NCBI GenBank assembly: GCA_002427815.1
Contig: DIZF01000089.1
Location: forward strand, 25,052-88,907
Reading direction: 5' to 3'
Source of the DNA: Ramlibacter tataouinensis
GTDB taxonomy: Bacteria > Pseudomonadota > Gammaproteobacteria > Burkholderiales > Burkholderiaceae_C
Length of the DNA stretch: 63,856 bases
Positions 1-8,346 of the stretch are shown here, piece by piece. Below the pieces are notes generated by a model. The model did no database searches and was not told the origin of the DNA. It saw only the letters and a list, made by a program, of their open reading frames with translations. How positions within the stretch are numbered: the stretch's first letter is position 1; each line of letters starts with the position of its first letter. The position numbers and the translations under genes are program-made.

Positions 1-78
1 CGGCTCAGCTACCCCGCCGGGGCGAGACCGGCTCAACTGGCAAGGGAGGGCATGGAGACTCCAAAACCCGAAGAAGGC

Positions 79-84
79 TATAAT
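79..84 (+). promoter_or_regulatory. rpsO promoter -10 box
   Basis: A perfect TATAAT lies 82 bases before the rpsO start codon. The -35 region is poor; TGGAGA at 53-58 is the nearest resemblance, at a long spacing. Transcription would start near 91 and give a leader of about 75 nt. Confidence 0.55.
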
Positions 85-112
85 TTCAAGGCTTTGCATC
101 CCGCAAGGCGCA

Positions 113-140
113 CGTTGGGTCGCAGTTCCAGCACCCAACG
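113..140 (+). promoter_or_regulatory. rpsO leader hairpin, possible S15 autoregulatory element
   Basis: Positions 113-120 pair perfectly with 133-140 (CGTTGGGT with ACCCAACG) around a 12-nt loop. The hairpin ends 26 nt before the rpsO start, just upstream of the AAGGAA ribosome-binding site at 156-161. In several bacteria S15 represses its own translation by binding a structured leader. That role here is inference from position and shape only. Confidence 0.4.
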
Positions 141-166
141 CAAGTTAAAACATTCAAGGAAACGAA

Positions 167-430
167 ATGACCGCTTTGAACAAGGCCGAAGTCGTAAAGG
201 CCAACGCGCGCGGCGCGAACGACACGGGCAGCCCGGAAGTGCAAGTCGCACTGCTGACGGCCCGCATCAACGAACTCGCCCCCCACTTCAAGACGCACGC
301 CAAGGACCACCACGGTCGCCGCGGCCTGTTGCGCATGGTGAATCGCCGCAAGAGCCTGCTGGCGTATCTCAAGAACAAGGATGCCGAGCGCTACACGGCG
401 CTGATCGGCAAGCTGGGCCTGCGCAAGTAA
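167..430 (+). CDS. rpsO: 30S ribosomal protein S15
   Basis: This 87-residue protein is the normal length for S15, which binds 16S rRNA in the platform of the small subunit and nucleates its assembly. The family core is visible: GSPEVQVALLTARI near residues 22-35, then the HxxDHHGRRGLL segment and the basic C-terminal helix. An AAGGAA ribosome-binding site lies six bases before the ATG. A strong terminator follows directly, and pnp comes next, which is the usual neighbour in proteobacteria. Expression is probably fed back through its structured leader. Confidence 0.98.
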   Translation: MTALNKAEVVKANARGANDTGSPEVQVALLTARINELAPHFKTHAKDHHGRRGLLRMVNRRKSLLAYLKNKDAERYTALIGKLGLRK

Positions 431-446
431 GCGGGACGGAAATGCC

Positions 447-485
447 AAGGCGCCTGAGTTAGTTCATCGCTAGCTCAGGCGCTTT
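447..485 (+). terminator. rho-independent terminator after rpsO
   Basis: A 13-bp stem (450-462 with 470-482, one G-U pair) closes a 7-nt loop and is followed by TTTGT. An A-run before the stem can pair with the T-run after it. It should end or attenuate rpsO transcripts before pnp. Confidence 0.8.
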
Positions 486-521
486 GTACTTCGGAGACGG
501 CAAGACGAATACGCGCTGTGT

Positions 522-561
522 CATTCCACAAGCAGCTTGAAGCAAGGCTGCTGCTGGAATG
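522..561 (+). promoter_or_regulatory. pnp leader hairpin, possible RNase III site
   Basis: CATTCCA (522-528) pairs with TGGAATG (555-561), then a 2x2 internal loop, then AGCAGC (531-536) pairs with GCTGCT (547-552) around a 10-nt loop. It sits between the rpsO terminator and pnp. In Escherichia coli a stem at this place is cut by RNase III and then used by PNPase to repress its own mRNA. The same job here is inferred, not shown. Confidence 0.45.
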
Positions 562-678
562 GCATCGTGTTCGACACCGCCCCATCTCCAGGCAGAAAGC
601 GCAGCCTGATGCGCTCCTAGTTGAGGACAGACGCACGGCAATCCCGGCCCGTCCCGCAAAGCAAAAAGGTAGATGAAC

Positions 679-2958
679 ATGAGTATCTTCAACAAAGTCA
701 CCAAAACCTTCCAGTGGGGCTCCCACACCGTCACCCTGGAAACCGGCGAGATCGCCCGCCAGTCCGGCGGGGCCGTAATCGTCAACATCGACGACACCGT
801 GGTGCTGGCCACCGTCGTGGCGTCCAAGGGCGCCAAGCCCGGCCAGGACTTCTTCCCGCTCACCGTGGACTACATCGAGAAGACCTATGCCGCCGGCAAG
901 ATTCCCGGCAGCTTCTTCAAGCGTGAAGCCAAGCCCAGCGAGCACGAAACCCTCACTTCGCGCCTGATCGACCGCCCCATCCGTCCGTTGTTTCCCGAAG
1001 GCTTCTTCAACGAAGTGCACGTGGTCATCCACACGCTGTCGCTGAACCCCGAAGTCGATGCCGACATCGCCGCCATGATCGGTACCAGTGCCGCGCTGGC
1101 GATCTCGGGCATCCCGTTCGCCGGCCCGATCGGCGCCGCGCGCGTCGGTTATGTCAACGGCGAGTACGTGCTCAATCCGGGCCAGACCGCGCGCAAGCTG
1201 TCGGACCTGGACCTGATCGTCGCCGGCACCGAAGCCGCCGTGCTGATGGTGGAGTCCGAAGCCCAGCAGCTGTCCGAAGAAGTGATGCTGGGCGCCGTGG
1301 TGTTCGGGCACGAGCAGGGCAAAATCGCGATCAATGCCATCCACGAGCTGGTGCGCGACGCCGGCAAGCCGGTGTGGGACTGGAAGGCCCCGGCCCGCGA
1401 CGAAGCCTTCATCGCCAAGGTCAATGGCCTGGCCGAGCAAAAGCTCCGCGCCGCCTACCAGATCCGCAGCAAGCAGGCCCGCACCCAGGCCCTGCGCGAA
1501 GCCGGTGGCGCCGTGCAGGCCGACCTCAAGGCCGAAGGCTACGAATTCGATGTGGCCAAGCTCGACGGCCTGATGTTCGACATCGAGGCCAAGATCGTCC
1601 GCAGCCAGATCCTGGCCGGCGAGCCGCGCATCGACGGCCGCGACACCCGCACCGTGCGCCCGATCGAAATCCGCACCGGCGCCTTGCCGCGCACCCACGG
1701 CTCGGCGTTGTTCACCCGCGGTGAAACCCAGGCGCTGGTGGTGACCACGCTGGGCACCGAGCGCGACGCGCAACGCATCGACGCGCTGATGGGCGAGTAC
1801 GAAGATCGGTTCATGTTCCACTACAACATGCCTCCCTTCGCCACCGGTGAAGTGGGCCGCATGGGCTCGACCAAGCGCCGCGAGATCGGCCACGGCCGGC
1901 TCGCCAAGCGGGCGCTGCTCGCCTGCCTGCCGAGCAAGGACGAGTTCCCCTACACCATGCGCGTGGTGTCCGAGATCACCGAATCGAACGGCTCCTCGTC
2001 GATGGCGTCGGTGTGCGGTGGCTGCCTGTCGCTGATGGACGCCGGTGTTCCGATGAAGGCGCACGTGGCCGGCATCGCCATGGGCCTGATCAAGGACGGC
2101 AACCGCTTCGCTGTGCTCACCGACATCCTGGGCGACGAGGATCACCTGGGCGACATGGACTTCAAGGTGGCCGGCACGACCAACGGCATCACCGCACTGC
2201 AGATGGACATCAAGATCCAGGGCATCACCCGCGAAATCATGCAGGTCGCCTTGGCGCAGGCCAAGGAAGCGCGCATGCACATCCTGGGCAAGATGCAGGA
2301 AGCGCTGGGCCAGGCCAAGACCGAGGTCAGCACCTTCGCGCCGCGCCTGTTCACGATGAAGATCAATCCCGAGAAGATCCGCGACGTGATCGGCAAGGGC
2401 GGCTCCGTGATCCGCGCGCTGACCGACGAGTTCGGCTGCCAGATCAACATCGAGGAAGACGGCACCATCACCATCGCTTCGACCGATCCGGCCAAGGCCG
2501 AAGAGGCCAAGAAGCGCATCGAGCAGATCACCGCCGAAGTGGAGATCGGCAAGGTCTATGAAGGCCCGGTCACCAAGATCCTGGACTTCGGCGCGCTGGT
2601 CAACCTGCTGCCCGGCAAGGACGGCCTGCTGCACATCAGCCAGATCGCGCATGAGCGTGTGGAGAAGGTCACCGACTACCTGAGCGAAGGCCAGATCGTG
2701 CGCGTGAAGGTGCTCGAGACCGACGAGAAGGGCCGCGTCAAGCTGTCGATGAAGGCCTTGCTCGATCGTCCGGCCGGCATGGAGCAGCGCGACGAGCGCC
2801 CGCCGCGCCCGCCGCGCGAGTTCCAGCAGCGCGAGCCGCAGCAGCGCGAACCCCGTGAGGCCCGCGAGCAGCGCGAACCCCGCGAGCAGCGCGAACCGCG
2901 CGAGGCTCGTGAGCCGCGCGATCCGCAGCAGCAGGCCCCGGTCGACGACCAGGTCTGA
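679..2958 (+). CDS. pnp: polyribonucleotide nucleotidyltransferase (PNPase)
   Basis: This is the phosphate-dependent 3'-to-5' exoribonuclease of mRNA decay, a trimer that also joins the degradosome. The order is two RNase PH domains (about 1-210 and 310-545), a KH domain with IGKGGSVIRAL near 570, an S1 domain from about 623 (YEGPVTKILDFGALV), and a tail. The ATG at 679 is chosen over an in-frame ATG at 673 because the AAGG at 666-669 is better spaced from it. The tail after residue 700 is a low-complexity run of Arg-Glu-Pro/Gln units that differs from the rest of the protein. Confidence 0.97.
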   Translation: MSIFNKVTKTFQWGSHTVTLETGEIARQSGGAVIVNIDDTVVLATVVASKGAKPGQDFFPLTVDYIEKTYAAGKIPGSFFKREAKPSEHETLTSRLIDRPIRPLFPEGFFNEVHVVIHTLSLNPEVDADIAAMIGTSAALAISGIPFAGPIGAARVGYVNGEYVLNPGQTARKLSDLDLIVAGTEAAVLMVESEAQQLSEEVMLGAVVFGHEQGKIAINAIHELVRDAGKPVWDWKAPARDEAFIAKVNGLAEQKLRAAYQIRSKQARTQALREAGGAVQADLKAEGYEFDVAKLDGLMFDIEAKIVRSQILAGEPRIDGRDTRTVRPIEIRTGALPRTHGSALFTRGETQALVVTTLGTERDAQRIDALMGEYEDRFMFHYNMPPFATGEVGRMGSTKRREIGHGRLAKRALLACLPSKDEFPYTMRVVSEITESNGSSSMASVCGGCLSLMDAGVPMKAHVAGIAMGLIKDGNRFAVLTDILGDEDHLGDMDFKVAGTTNGITALQMDIKIQGITREIMQVALAQAKEARMHILGKMQEALGQAKTEVSTFAPRLFTMKINPEKIRDVIGKGGSVIRALTDEFGCQINIEEDGTITIASTDPAKAEEAKKRIEQITAEVEIGKVYEGPVTKILDFGALVNLLPGKDGLLHISQIAHERVEKVTDYLSEGQIVRVKVLETDEKGRVKLSMKALLDRPAGMEQRDERPPRPPREFQQREPQQREPREAREQREPREQREPREAREPRDPQQQAPVDDQV

Positions 2959-2980
2959 AGCGTCCTCGGTTGGACAGCGA

Positions 2981-3000
2981 CGCGCCCCCCAGCGGGCGCG
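2981..3000 (+). terminator. hairpin after pnp without T-run
   Basis: CGCGCCC at 2981-2987 pairs with GGGCGCG at 2994-3000. No T-tract follows, so it may only stabilise the pnp 3' end or act weakly. The next gene starts 18 bases later. Confidence 0.3.
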
Positions 3001-3018
3001 CCGCAGCCGGAGAAGATG

Positions 3019-4017
3019 ATGAAAGCCGTTGAAATCAGCGCCTTTGGCCCGCCGGACGTCCTGCGTCTGGGCGAGCGGCTCGATCCCGTTGCCGGGGCGG
3101 GCGAACTGTTGATCCGGGTTGGCGCCAGCGGCGTGAACCGGCCGGACGTGCTCCAGCGCACCGGGAACTACCCGGTGCCGCCGGGCGCGTCGGACATTCC
3201 CGGCCTGGAAGTCGCGGGCGAGATCGTGTCGGGCGACGCCCAGGCGATGGCGCAGGCCGGCTTCAAGGTCGGCGATCGCGTTTGCGCGCTGGTGGCCGGC
3301 GGCGGCTACGCGCAGCTTTGCGTGGCGCCCGTGGGCCAGTGCCTGCCGGTGCCCCAGGGGCTCACCGACATCGAAGCGGCTTCCCTTCCTGAAACCTTCT
3401 TCACCGTCTGGAGCAACGTGTTCGACCGCGTCAGGCTGCAGCCGGGCGAAACCCTATTGGTGCAGGGGGGCACCAGCGGCATCGGCGTCACCGCGATCCA
3501 GCTGGCCAAGGCGCTGGGCTCCAAGGTCATCGCGACAGCGGGCAGCGACGCCAAGTGCGAAGCGTGCCTGAAGCTCGGCGCCGACCACGCCATCAATTAC
3601 CGGACCCATGACTTTGCCGATGAAGCGAAAAAGCTCACCGGCGGAGCCGGTGTCAACGTGATCCTGGACATGGTCGCCGGCACCTACGCGGCGCGCGAAG
3701 TGGACTGCCTGGCCGAAGACGGACGGCTCGTGATCATCGCCGTGCAGGGCGGTGTGAAGAGCGAGTTCAACGCCGGCGTGGTGTTGCGCAAGCGCCTGAT
3801 GATCACCGGCTCGACCCTGCGGCCGCGGCCGGTGGCGTTCAAGGCGGCGATTGCGCAGGCCCTGCGCGCCAAGGTCTGGCCGCTGCTGGCGAGCGGCGCC
3901 ATCAAGCCCGTGATCCACAGCACCTTCCCGGCCGCCGAGGCCGCCAAGGCCCACGCCCTGATGGAATCGAACCAGCACATCGGCAAGATCGTGCTCACCT
4001 GGGATGATCGGAAATGA
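3019..4017 (+). CDS. NAD(P)H:quinone oxidoreductase, PIG3/zeta-crystallin type
   Basis: This 332-residue protein belongs to the zinc-free medium-chain dehydrogenase/reductase superfamily. It has the N-terminal GroES-like fold with NRPDVLQRTGNYP near residue 40, as in the PIG3 quinone oxidoreductases. A Rossmann motif GGTSGIGVTAIQLAKA binds NADPH. ATG triplets occur at 3016 and 3019; the second is better spaced from the GGAG at 3009-3012. The stop codon overlaps the tpiA start, so the two are translationally coupled. The physiological substrate cannot be read from sequence. Confidence 0.85.
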   Translation: MKAVEISAFGPPDVLRLGERLDPVAGAGELLIRVGASGVNRPDVLQRTGNYPVPPGASDIPGLEVAGEIVSGDAQAMAQAGFKVGDRVCALVAGGGYAQLCVAPVGQCLPVPQGLTDIEAASLPETFFTVWSNVFDRVRLQPGETLLVQGGTSGIGVTAIQLAKALGSKVIATAGSDAKCEACLKLGADHAINYRTHDFADEAKKLTGGAGVNVILDMVAGTYAAREVDCLAEDGRLVIIAVQGGVKSEFNAGVVLRKRLMITGSTLRPRPVAFKAAIAQALRAKVWPLLASGAIKPVIHSTFPAAEAAKAHALMESNQHIGKIVLTWDDRK

Positions 4018-4757
4018 AGAAACTGATCGCCGGCAACTGGAAGATGAACGGCAGCCTGGCCGCCAATGACGCCCTGGTGCGGGCGCTGGTGAAGGGGATG
4101 GAGGGGGACGCCGGCTGCTCGGTGGCGGTGTGCGTGCCCGCGCCGTACCTGGCCCAGGTGCAGATGCTGCGCGCGGGCTCGGCGCTGGAACTGGGCGCGC
4201 AGGATGTGTCGCAACACAGCGAGGGCGCCTACACCGGCGAGGTGTCGGCCGCCATGCTCAAGGAGTTTGGCGTGCGTTACACCATCGTCGGCCATTCCGA
4301 GCGACGTCAATACCATTGCGAAACCGATGCGCTGGTGGCCGAAAAGGCCAGGGCGGCGCTCGCTGCCGGCATCACGCCCATCGTGTGTGTGGGCGAAACG
4401 CTGGCCGAGCGCGAAGCGGGCCGGACCGAAGAGATCGTCAAGCGCCAGCTGGCCGCCGTCATCCACGCCAACGGCCATTGCATCAGCGAAATCATCGTGG
4501 CGTACGAGCCGGTGTGGGCCATCGGTACGGGCAAGACCGCAACACCCGGCGAGGCCCAGCAGGTGCACGCCGTCCTGCGTGCCCAGCTCAAGGCGGCGAC
4601 CGGCCATGCCGATCGCGTCCATATCCTTTATGGCGGCAGCATGAATGCGGCCAACGCGGCGTCGCTGCTGGCCCAGCCGGACATCGACGGCGGGCTGGTT
4701 GGCGGCGCATCGCTCAAGGCCGCGGATTTCCTGCAGATCGTCCGGGCGGCGCGCTGA
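4014..4757 (+). CDS. tpiA: triosephosphate isomerase
   Basis: This cytosolic glycolytic enzyme interconverts dihydroxyacetone phosphate and glyceraldehyde 3-phosphate. All signatures are present: NWKMNG near the start with the catalytic Lys, HSERR with the electrophilic His, YEPVWAIGTGK with the catalytic Glu and flexible loop, and the phosphate-binding YGGSMN. The length of 247 residues is normal. Its ATG overlaps the stop of the preceding oxidoreductase (ATGA), and secG follows after 38 bases, an order common in Burkholderiales. Confidence 0.97.
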   Translation: MKKLIAGNWKMNGSLAANDALVRALVKGMEGDAGCSVAVCVPAPYLAQVQMLRAGSALELGAQDVSQHSEGAYTGEVSAAMLKEFGVRYTIVGHSERRQYHCETDALVAEKARAALAAGITPIVCVGETLAEREAGRTEEIVKRQLAAVIHANGHCISEIIVAYEPVWAIGTGKTATPGEAQQVHAVLRAQLKAATGHADRVHILYGGSMNAANAASLLAQPDIDGGLVGGASLKAADFLQIVRAAR

Positions 4758-4795
4758 CGCGCCAGCCGCAATCAGAACTAGGAGTTGATAACCCC

Positions 4796-5215
4796 ATGAA
4801 TTTTTTCCTTACCGCGATCCTCGCCGTGCAGATGCTGACGGCCCTTTCGATGATCGGCCTGATCCTGGTCCAGCATGGCAAGGGCGCCGACATGGGCGCT
4901 GCGTTCGGCAGCGGGAGCTCGGGCAGCCTGTTCGGTGCCAGCGGCAGCGCCAACTTCCTGTCGCGCACCACCGCGGTGCTGGCAGCGGTGTTCTTCGCCT
5001 GCACCTTGCTGCTGGCATATTTCGGCAACCTGCGGCCGGTGGAATCGGGCAGCGTGCTCGAACGCGCCGCGACCACCGCCCCGGCGCCGGCGCCGGCAGC
5101 ATCGGGTGCCGCTGCCCAGATTCCGGCCACGGCCGCGCCGGCGCCCGGCTCGGCCACAGTCGTCGCGCCGCCGGCGACGCCCGCATCCGGCGCCGCGCAG
5201 ATTCCGGCGCGCTGA
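4796..5215 (+). CDS. secG: preprotein translocase subunit SecG
   Basis: SecG is the small membrane subunit of the SecYEG channel and speeds protein export. Two hydrophobic helices (about 4-24 and 55-75) flank the conserved loop with LVQHGKGADMGAAFG and GSSGSLFGA. An AGGAG sequence lies 10 bases before the ATG. The 139-residue length exceeds the usual 75-110 because of an Ala/Pro-rich tail in which the phrase AAQIPA appears twice. Such tails are common and variable in this bacterial group. Confidence 0.94.
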   Translation: MNFFLTAILAVQMLTALSMIGLILVQHGKGADMGAAFGSGSSGSLFGASGSANFLSRTTAVLAAVFFACTLLLAYFGNLRPVESGSVLERAATTAPAPAPAASGAAAQIPATAAPAPGSATVVAPPATPASGAAQIPAR

Positions 5216-5396
5216 GCGCGATCGGGGTGAGCGTTGCGAGAGGGGCCGTCACGCGGTTCATCACGCCCGCTCTTACCTCTTCGCGGTTGATGTGGCGCAA
5301 CTCGGCAATGGGAGTTTCGCGTTCTTTTCAGGGTAAACTCTGAGCCTGACCGGACGGTAAAAAACAGGCTTCCTCAAGTCTGTCCGGGCAGTAACA
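5216..5396. other. secG/tRNA-Leu intergenic region
   Basis: This gap holds a plausible -10 (TAAACT at 5334-5339) for the tRNA and a widely spaced inverted repeat, CCGGAC at 5350-5355 with GTCCGG at 5382-5387. No convincing -35, terminator or small gene was seen. Confidence 0.3.
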
Positions 5397-5481
5397 GCCG
5401 TCGTGGTGAAATTGGTAGACACGCTATCTTGAGGGGGTAGTGGCGAAAGCTGTGCGAGTTCGAGTCTCGCCGACGGCACCA
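5397..5481 (+). tRNA. tRNA-Leu (anticodon GAG)
   Basis: The acceptor arms GCCGTCG (5397-5403) and CGACGGC (5471-5477) pair perfectly and are followed by A and an encoded CCA. The anticodon stem CTATC/GGTAG closes the loop TTGAGGG, giving anticodon GAG, which reads CUC and CUU leucine codons. The T-arm contains GTTCGAGTC, and the long variable arm is as expected for leucine (85 nt with CCA). Its place between secG and nuoA is typical of Burkholderiales. Confidence 0.97.
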
Positions 5482-5490
5482 ACAAAAACA

Positions 5491-5515
5491 GCCTGCCGGG
5501 CACGAATCGGCGGGC
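5491..5515 (+). other. hairpin between tRNA-Leu and nuoA
   Basis: GCCTGCCG (5491-5498) pairs with CGGCGGGC (5508-5515), one G-U pair, 9-nt loop, no T-run. It may mark processing between the tRNA and the nuo mRNA. No separate nuo promoter is clear in the 58 bases before nuoA, so the two may be cotranscribed. Confidence 0.35.
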
Positions 5516-5539
5516 ACAAAGAGCGGGCTCAGACTCAAG

Positions 5540-5911
5540 ATGAATCTTGACCAGTATCTCCCTGTCCTCCTGTTCCTCCTGGTGGGCCTCGGCGTCGGCG
5601 TGGCGCCCATGGCGATGGGTTGGTTGTTCAGCACCATCCTCGGCTTCCAGCGGCCCGATGCGGCCAAGAATTCCCCTTACGAGTGCGGCTTCGATGCGTT
5701 CGACGACGCGCGCATGAAGTTCGACGTGCGGTACTACCTCGTCGCCATCCTGTTCATCCTGTTTGACCTCGAGATCGCCTTCCTGTTTCCCTGGGCCGTG
5801 GCGCTCAAGGACATCGGCCCGGTGGGTTTCTGGTCGGTAATGGTGTTCCTGGCCATCCTGGTGGTGGGCTTCGTCTACGAATGGAAGAAGGGCGCGCTCG
5901 ACTGGGAGTGA
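5540..5911 (+). CDS. nuoA: NADH-quinone oxidoreductase subunit A
   Basis: NuoA is a small membrane subunit of complex I, close to the quinone site. The 123-residue protein has three hydrophobic helices. Between the first two lies the family loop NSPYECGFDAFDDARMKFDVRYY, whose Cys is near residue 49. The acidic FDLEIAFLFPW follows in helix two. It is the first of 14 nuo genes in the order A-B-C-D-E-F-G-H-I-J-K-L-M-N. No strong ribosome-binding site precedes the ATG. Confidence 0.97.
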   Translation: MNLDQYLPVLLFLLVGLGVGVAPMAMGWLFSTILGFQRPDAAKNSPYECGFDAFDDARMKFDVRYYLVAILFILFDLEIAFLFPWAVALKDIGPVGFWSVMVFLAILVVGFVYEWKKGALDWE

Positions 5912-5960
5912 GTCCCGGCCGCACGCGTTTGCCCTCAAGGAAAGAATTAGGAAGTTGGCT

Positions 5961-6464
5961 ATGGCAAACGAAGGCGTTGTTAACGTACCCGGCAGAGGCC
6001 TTCTCGACAAAGGCATGGTCACGACGACTGTGGACTCCGTCATCAACTGGGCCAAGACCGGTTCGCTGTGGCCGATGACGTTCGGTCTTGCATGCTGCGC
6101 CGTGGAAATGATGCACGCGGGCGCGGCGCGCTACGACATCGACCGCTTCGGCATGCTGTTCCGGCCCAGTCCGCGCCAGTCGGATCTGATGATCGTGGCG
6201 GGCACCCTGTGCAACAAGATGGCGCCCGCCCTGCGCAAGGTGTACGACCAGATGGCCGAGCCGCGCTGGGTGATCTCCATGGGCAGCTGCGCCAATGGCG
6301 GCGGCTACTACCACTACAGCTATTCCGTGGTGCGCGGTTGCGACCGCATCGTGCCTGTCGACGTGTATGTGCCGGGCTGCCCGCCGACGGCCGAGGCGCT
6401 GCTGTACGGAATCATCCAGTTGCAGCAGAAGATCCGCCGCACGCAAACCATCGCCCGGGCCTAA
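5961..6464 (+). CDS. nuoB: NADH-quinone oxidoreductase subunit B
   Basis: NuoB carries the terminal [4Fe-4S] cluster N2 that passes electrons to quinone. The ligands are visible: the tandem Cys45-Cys46 in FGLACCAVEMM, the Cys in GSCANGGG and the Cys in PGCPPT. A TTG at 5955 is in frame, but the ATG at 5961 is preferred because AGGAAG at 5949-5954 is six bases away. The length of 167 residues fits the family. Confidence 0.97.
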   Translation: MANEGVVNVPGRGLLDKGMVTTTVDSVINWAKTGSLWPMTFGLACCAVEMMHAGAARYDIDRFGMLFRPSPRQSDLMIVAGTLCNKMAPALRKVYDQMAEPRWVISMGSCANGGGYYHYSYSVVRGCDRIVPVDVYVPGCPPTAEALLYGIIQLQQKIRRTQTIARA

Positions 6465-6475
6465 AGGTAATCACG

Positions 6476-7084
6476 ATGACCCTCTTCGCCGTCGACCCGC
6501 AAGCCCTCAAGGAAACGCTGACCAGCACGCTCGGCACACTCGCCAAAAGCATCGACCTCAAGCTGGGCGAGCTCACCGTGGTGGTGGGTGCTGCCGATTA
6601 CCTGCAGGCCGCCAGGCTGTTGCGCGACTCTCCGGGCTGCAAGTTCGAGCAGCTGCTCGATCTGTGCGGCGTCGATTACAGCGAATACGGCGGCGGTGGC
6701 TGGGAGGGCCCGCGCTACTGCGTGGTCTCGCACCTGCTCTCGGTCAGCCTGAACCAGCGGGTGCGCCTGAAGGTGTTCGCGCCGGACGACGACATGCCGG
6801 TGGTGGATTCGCTCATCGGCCTGTGGAGCTCGGTGAACTGGTTCGAGCGCGAGGCGTTCGACCTGTACGGCGTCATTTTCGAGGGCCATCCCGACCTGCG
6901 CCGCATCCTCACCGACTACGGTTTCATCGGCCACCCGTTCCGCAAGGACTTTCCGATGGAAGGCCACGTCGAGATGCGTTACGACGCCGAGCGCCAAAGG
7001 GTGATCTATCAGCCGGTGACGATCGAGCCGCGCGAGATCACGCCCCGGATCATCCGCGAAGAAAACTACGGCGGCCTGCAATAG
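6476..7084 (+). CDS. nuoC: NADH-quinone oxidoreductase subunit C
   Basis: NuoC is the 30-kDa peripheral-arm subunit that packs against NuoD and NuoB. The 202-residue sequence has the family signature WFEREAFDLYGVIFEGHPDLRRIL near 123-145, followed by GHPFRKDFP. It is separate from nuoD; enterobacteria have a fused nuoCD. It starts 11 bases after nuoB and ends 8 bases before nuoD. Confidence 0.96.
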   Translation: MTLFAVDPQALKETLTSTLGTLAKSIDLKLGELTVVVGAADYLQAARLLRDSPGCKFEQLLDLCGVDYSEYGGGGWEGPRYCVVSHLLSVSLNQRVRLKVFAPDDDMPVVDSLIGLWSSVNWFEREAFDLYGVIFEGHPDLRRILTDYGFIGHPFRKDFPMEGHVEMRYDAERQRVIYQPVTIEPREITPRIIREENYGGLQ

Positions 7085-7092
7085 GTTTGACC

Positions 7093-8346
7093 ATGGCAGA
7101 AATCAAGAACTACACCCTCAACTTCGGCCCGCAGCACCCGGCCGCGCATGGCGTGCTGCGCCTGGTGCTCGAGCTCGACGGCGAAGTGATCCAGCGCGCC
7201 GACCCGCACATCGGCATGCTGCACCGGGCGACCGAGAAGCTGGCTGAAACCAAGACCTACATCCAGGCGCTGCCCTACATGGACCGGCTGGATTACATGT
7301 CGATGATGTGCAACGAGCACGCCTACTGCCTGGCCGTGGAGAAGATGCTGGGCATCGAGGTGCCGATCCGGGCCCAGTACATCCGCGTCATGTTCGCGGA
7401 GATCACGCGTGTGTTGAACCACCTGCTGTGGCTGGGCGCAGCCGGGATCGACTGCGGCGCCATGAACGTGCTGCTGTACTGCTTTCGCGAACGCGAAGAC
7501 CTGTTCGACGTGTATGAAGCGGCGTCGGGCGCTCGCATGCATGCGGCCTATTTCCGTCCGGGCGGTGTCTACCGCGACCTGCCCGACAGCATGCCGCAGT
7601 ACAAGGTCAACAAGATCCGCAACGAGCGCGCCGTGCGCAAGCTCAACGAGACCCGCCAGGGCTCGCTGCTGGACTTCATCGACGACTTCACCAAGCGCTT
7701 TCCGCACTACGTGGACGAGTACGAGACCCTGCTGACCGAGAACCGGATCTGGAAACAGCGCATGGTGGGCATCGGCGTGGTCTCGCCGGAGCGGGCGCTG
7801 AGCCTGGGCTTCAGCGGCCCCATGCTGCGCGGCTCGGGCTTCGCCTGGGACCTGCGCAAGAAGCAGCCCTACGACGTGTATGCGCAGATGGATTTCGACA
7901 TCCCGATCGGCAAGACCGGCGACTGCTACGACCGCTACCTGGTCCGGGTCGAGGAGCTGCGCCAGTCCAACCGCATCATCAAGCAGTGCGTGGACTGGCT
8001 CAAGGCCAATCCGGGGCCGGTCATCACCAACAACCACAAGGTCGCGCCGCCCAGCCGCGAATCCATGAAGTCCAACATGGAGGAGCTGATCCACCACTTC
8101 AAGCTCTTCTCGGAGGGCTTCCGGGTGCCCGAGGGCGAAGCGTATGCCGCCGTGGAGCATCCCAAGGGGGAGTTCGGCATCTACTTCGTGAGCGACGGCG
8201 CCAACAAGCCCTACCGCATGAAGATCCGGCCGCCGGGATTCGTGCACCTGTCCGCCATGGACGAAATGGCGCGCGGCCACATGATCGCCGACGCCGTGGC
8301 GGTGATCGGCACCATGGACATCGTGTTCGGAGAGATTGACCGATGA
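7093..8346 (+). CDS. nuoD: NADH-quinone oxidoreductase subunit D
   Basis: NuoD is the 49-kDa subunit that forms the quinone-binding pocket with NuoB. At 417 residues it has the NiFe-hydrogenase-like fold. Landmarks are the N-terminal NFGPQHPAAHGVLRL, which contains the quinone-site His, then PHIGMLHRATEK, and the C-terminal DIVFGEIDR ending. The stop overlaps the nuoE start in an ATGA, so the two are translationally coupled. Confidence 0.97.
   Translation: MAEIKNYTLNFGPQHPAAHGVLRLVLELDGEVIQRADPHIGMLHRATEKLAETKTYIQALPYMDRLDYMSMMCNEHAYCLAVEKMLGIEVPIRAQYIRVMFAEITRVLNHLLWLGAAGIDCGAMNVLLYCFREREDLFDVYEAASGARMHAAYFRPGGVYRDLPDSMPQYKVNKIRNERAVRKLNETRQGSLLDFIDDFTKRFPHYVDEYETLLTENRIWKQRMVGIGVVSPERALSLGFSGPMLRGSGFAWDLRKKQPYDVYAQMDFDIPIGKTGDCYDRYLVRVEELRQSNRIIKQCVDWLKANPGPVITNNHKVAPPSRESMKSNMEELIHHFKLFSEGFRVPEGEAYAAVEHPKGEFGIYFVSDGANKPYRMKIRPPGFVHLSAMDEMARGHMIADAVAVIGTMDIVFGEIDR

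Noticed and set aside
475..2652. A 725-codon minus-strand frame opposite pnp
   Set aside because: It is a mirror of PNPase codon bias with no recognisable motif; pnp itself is unambiguous.
5350..5387. Inverted repeat CCGGAC...GTCCGG before tRNA-Leu as a terminator of secG
   Set aside because: The loop is 26 bases long and no T-run follows the second arm; a rho-independent terminator is unlikely.
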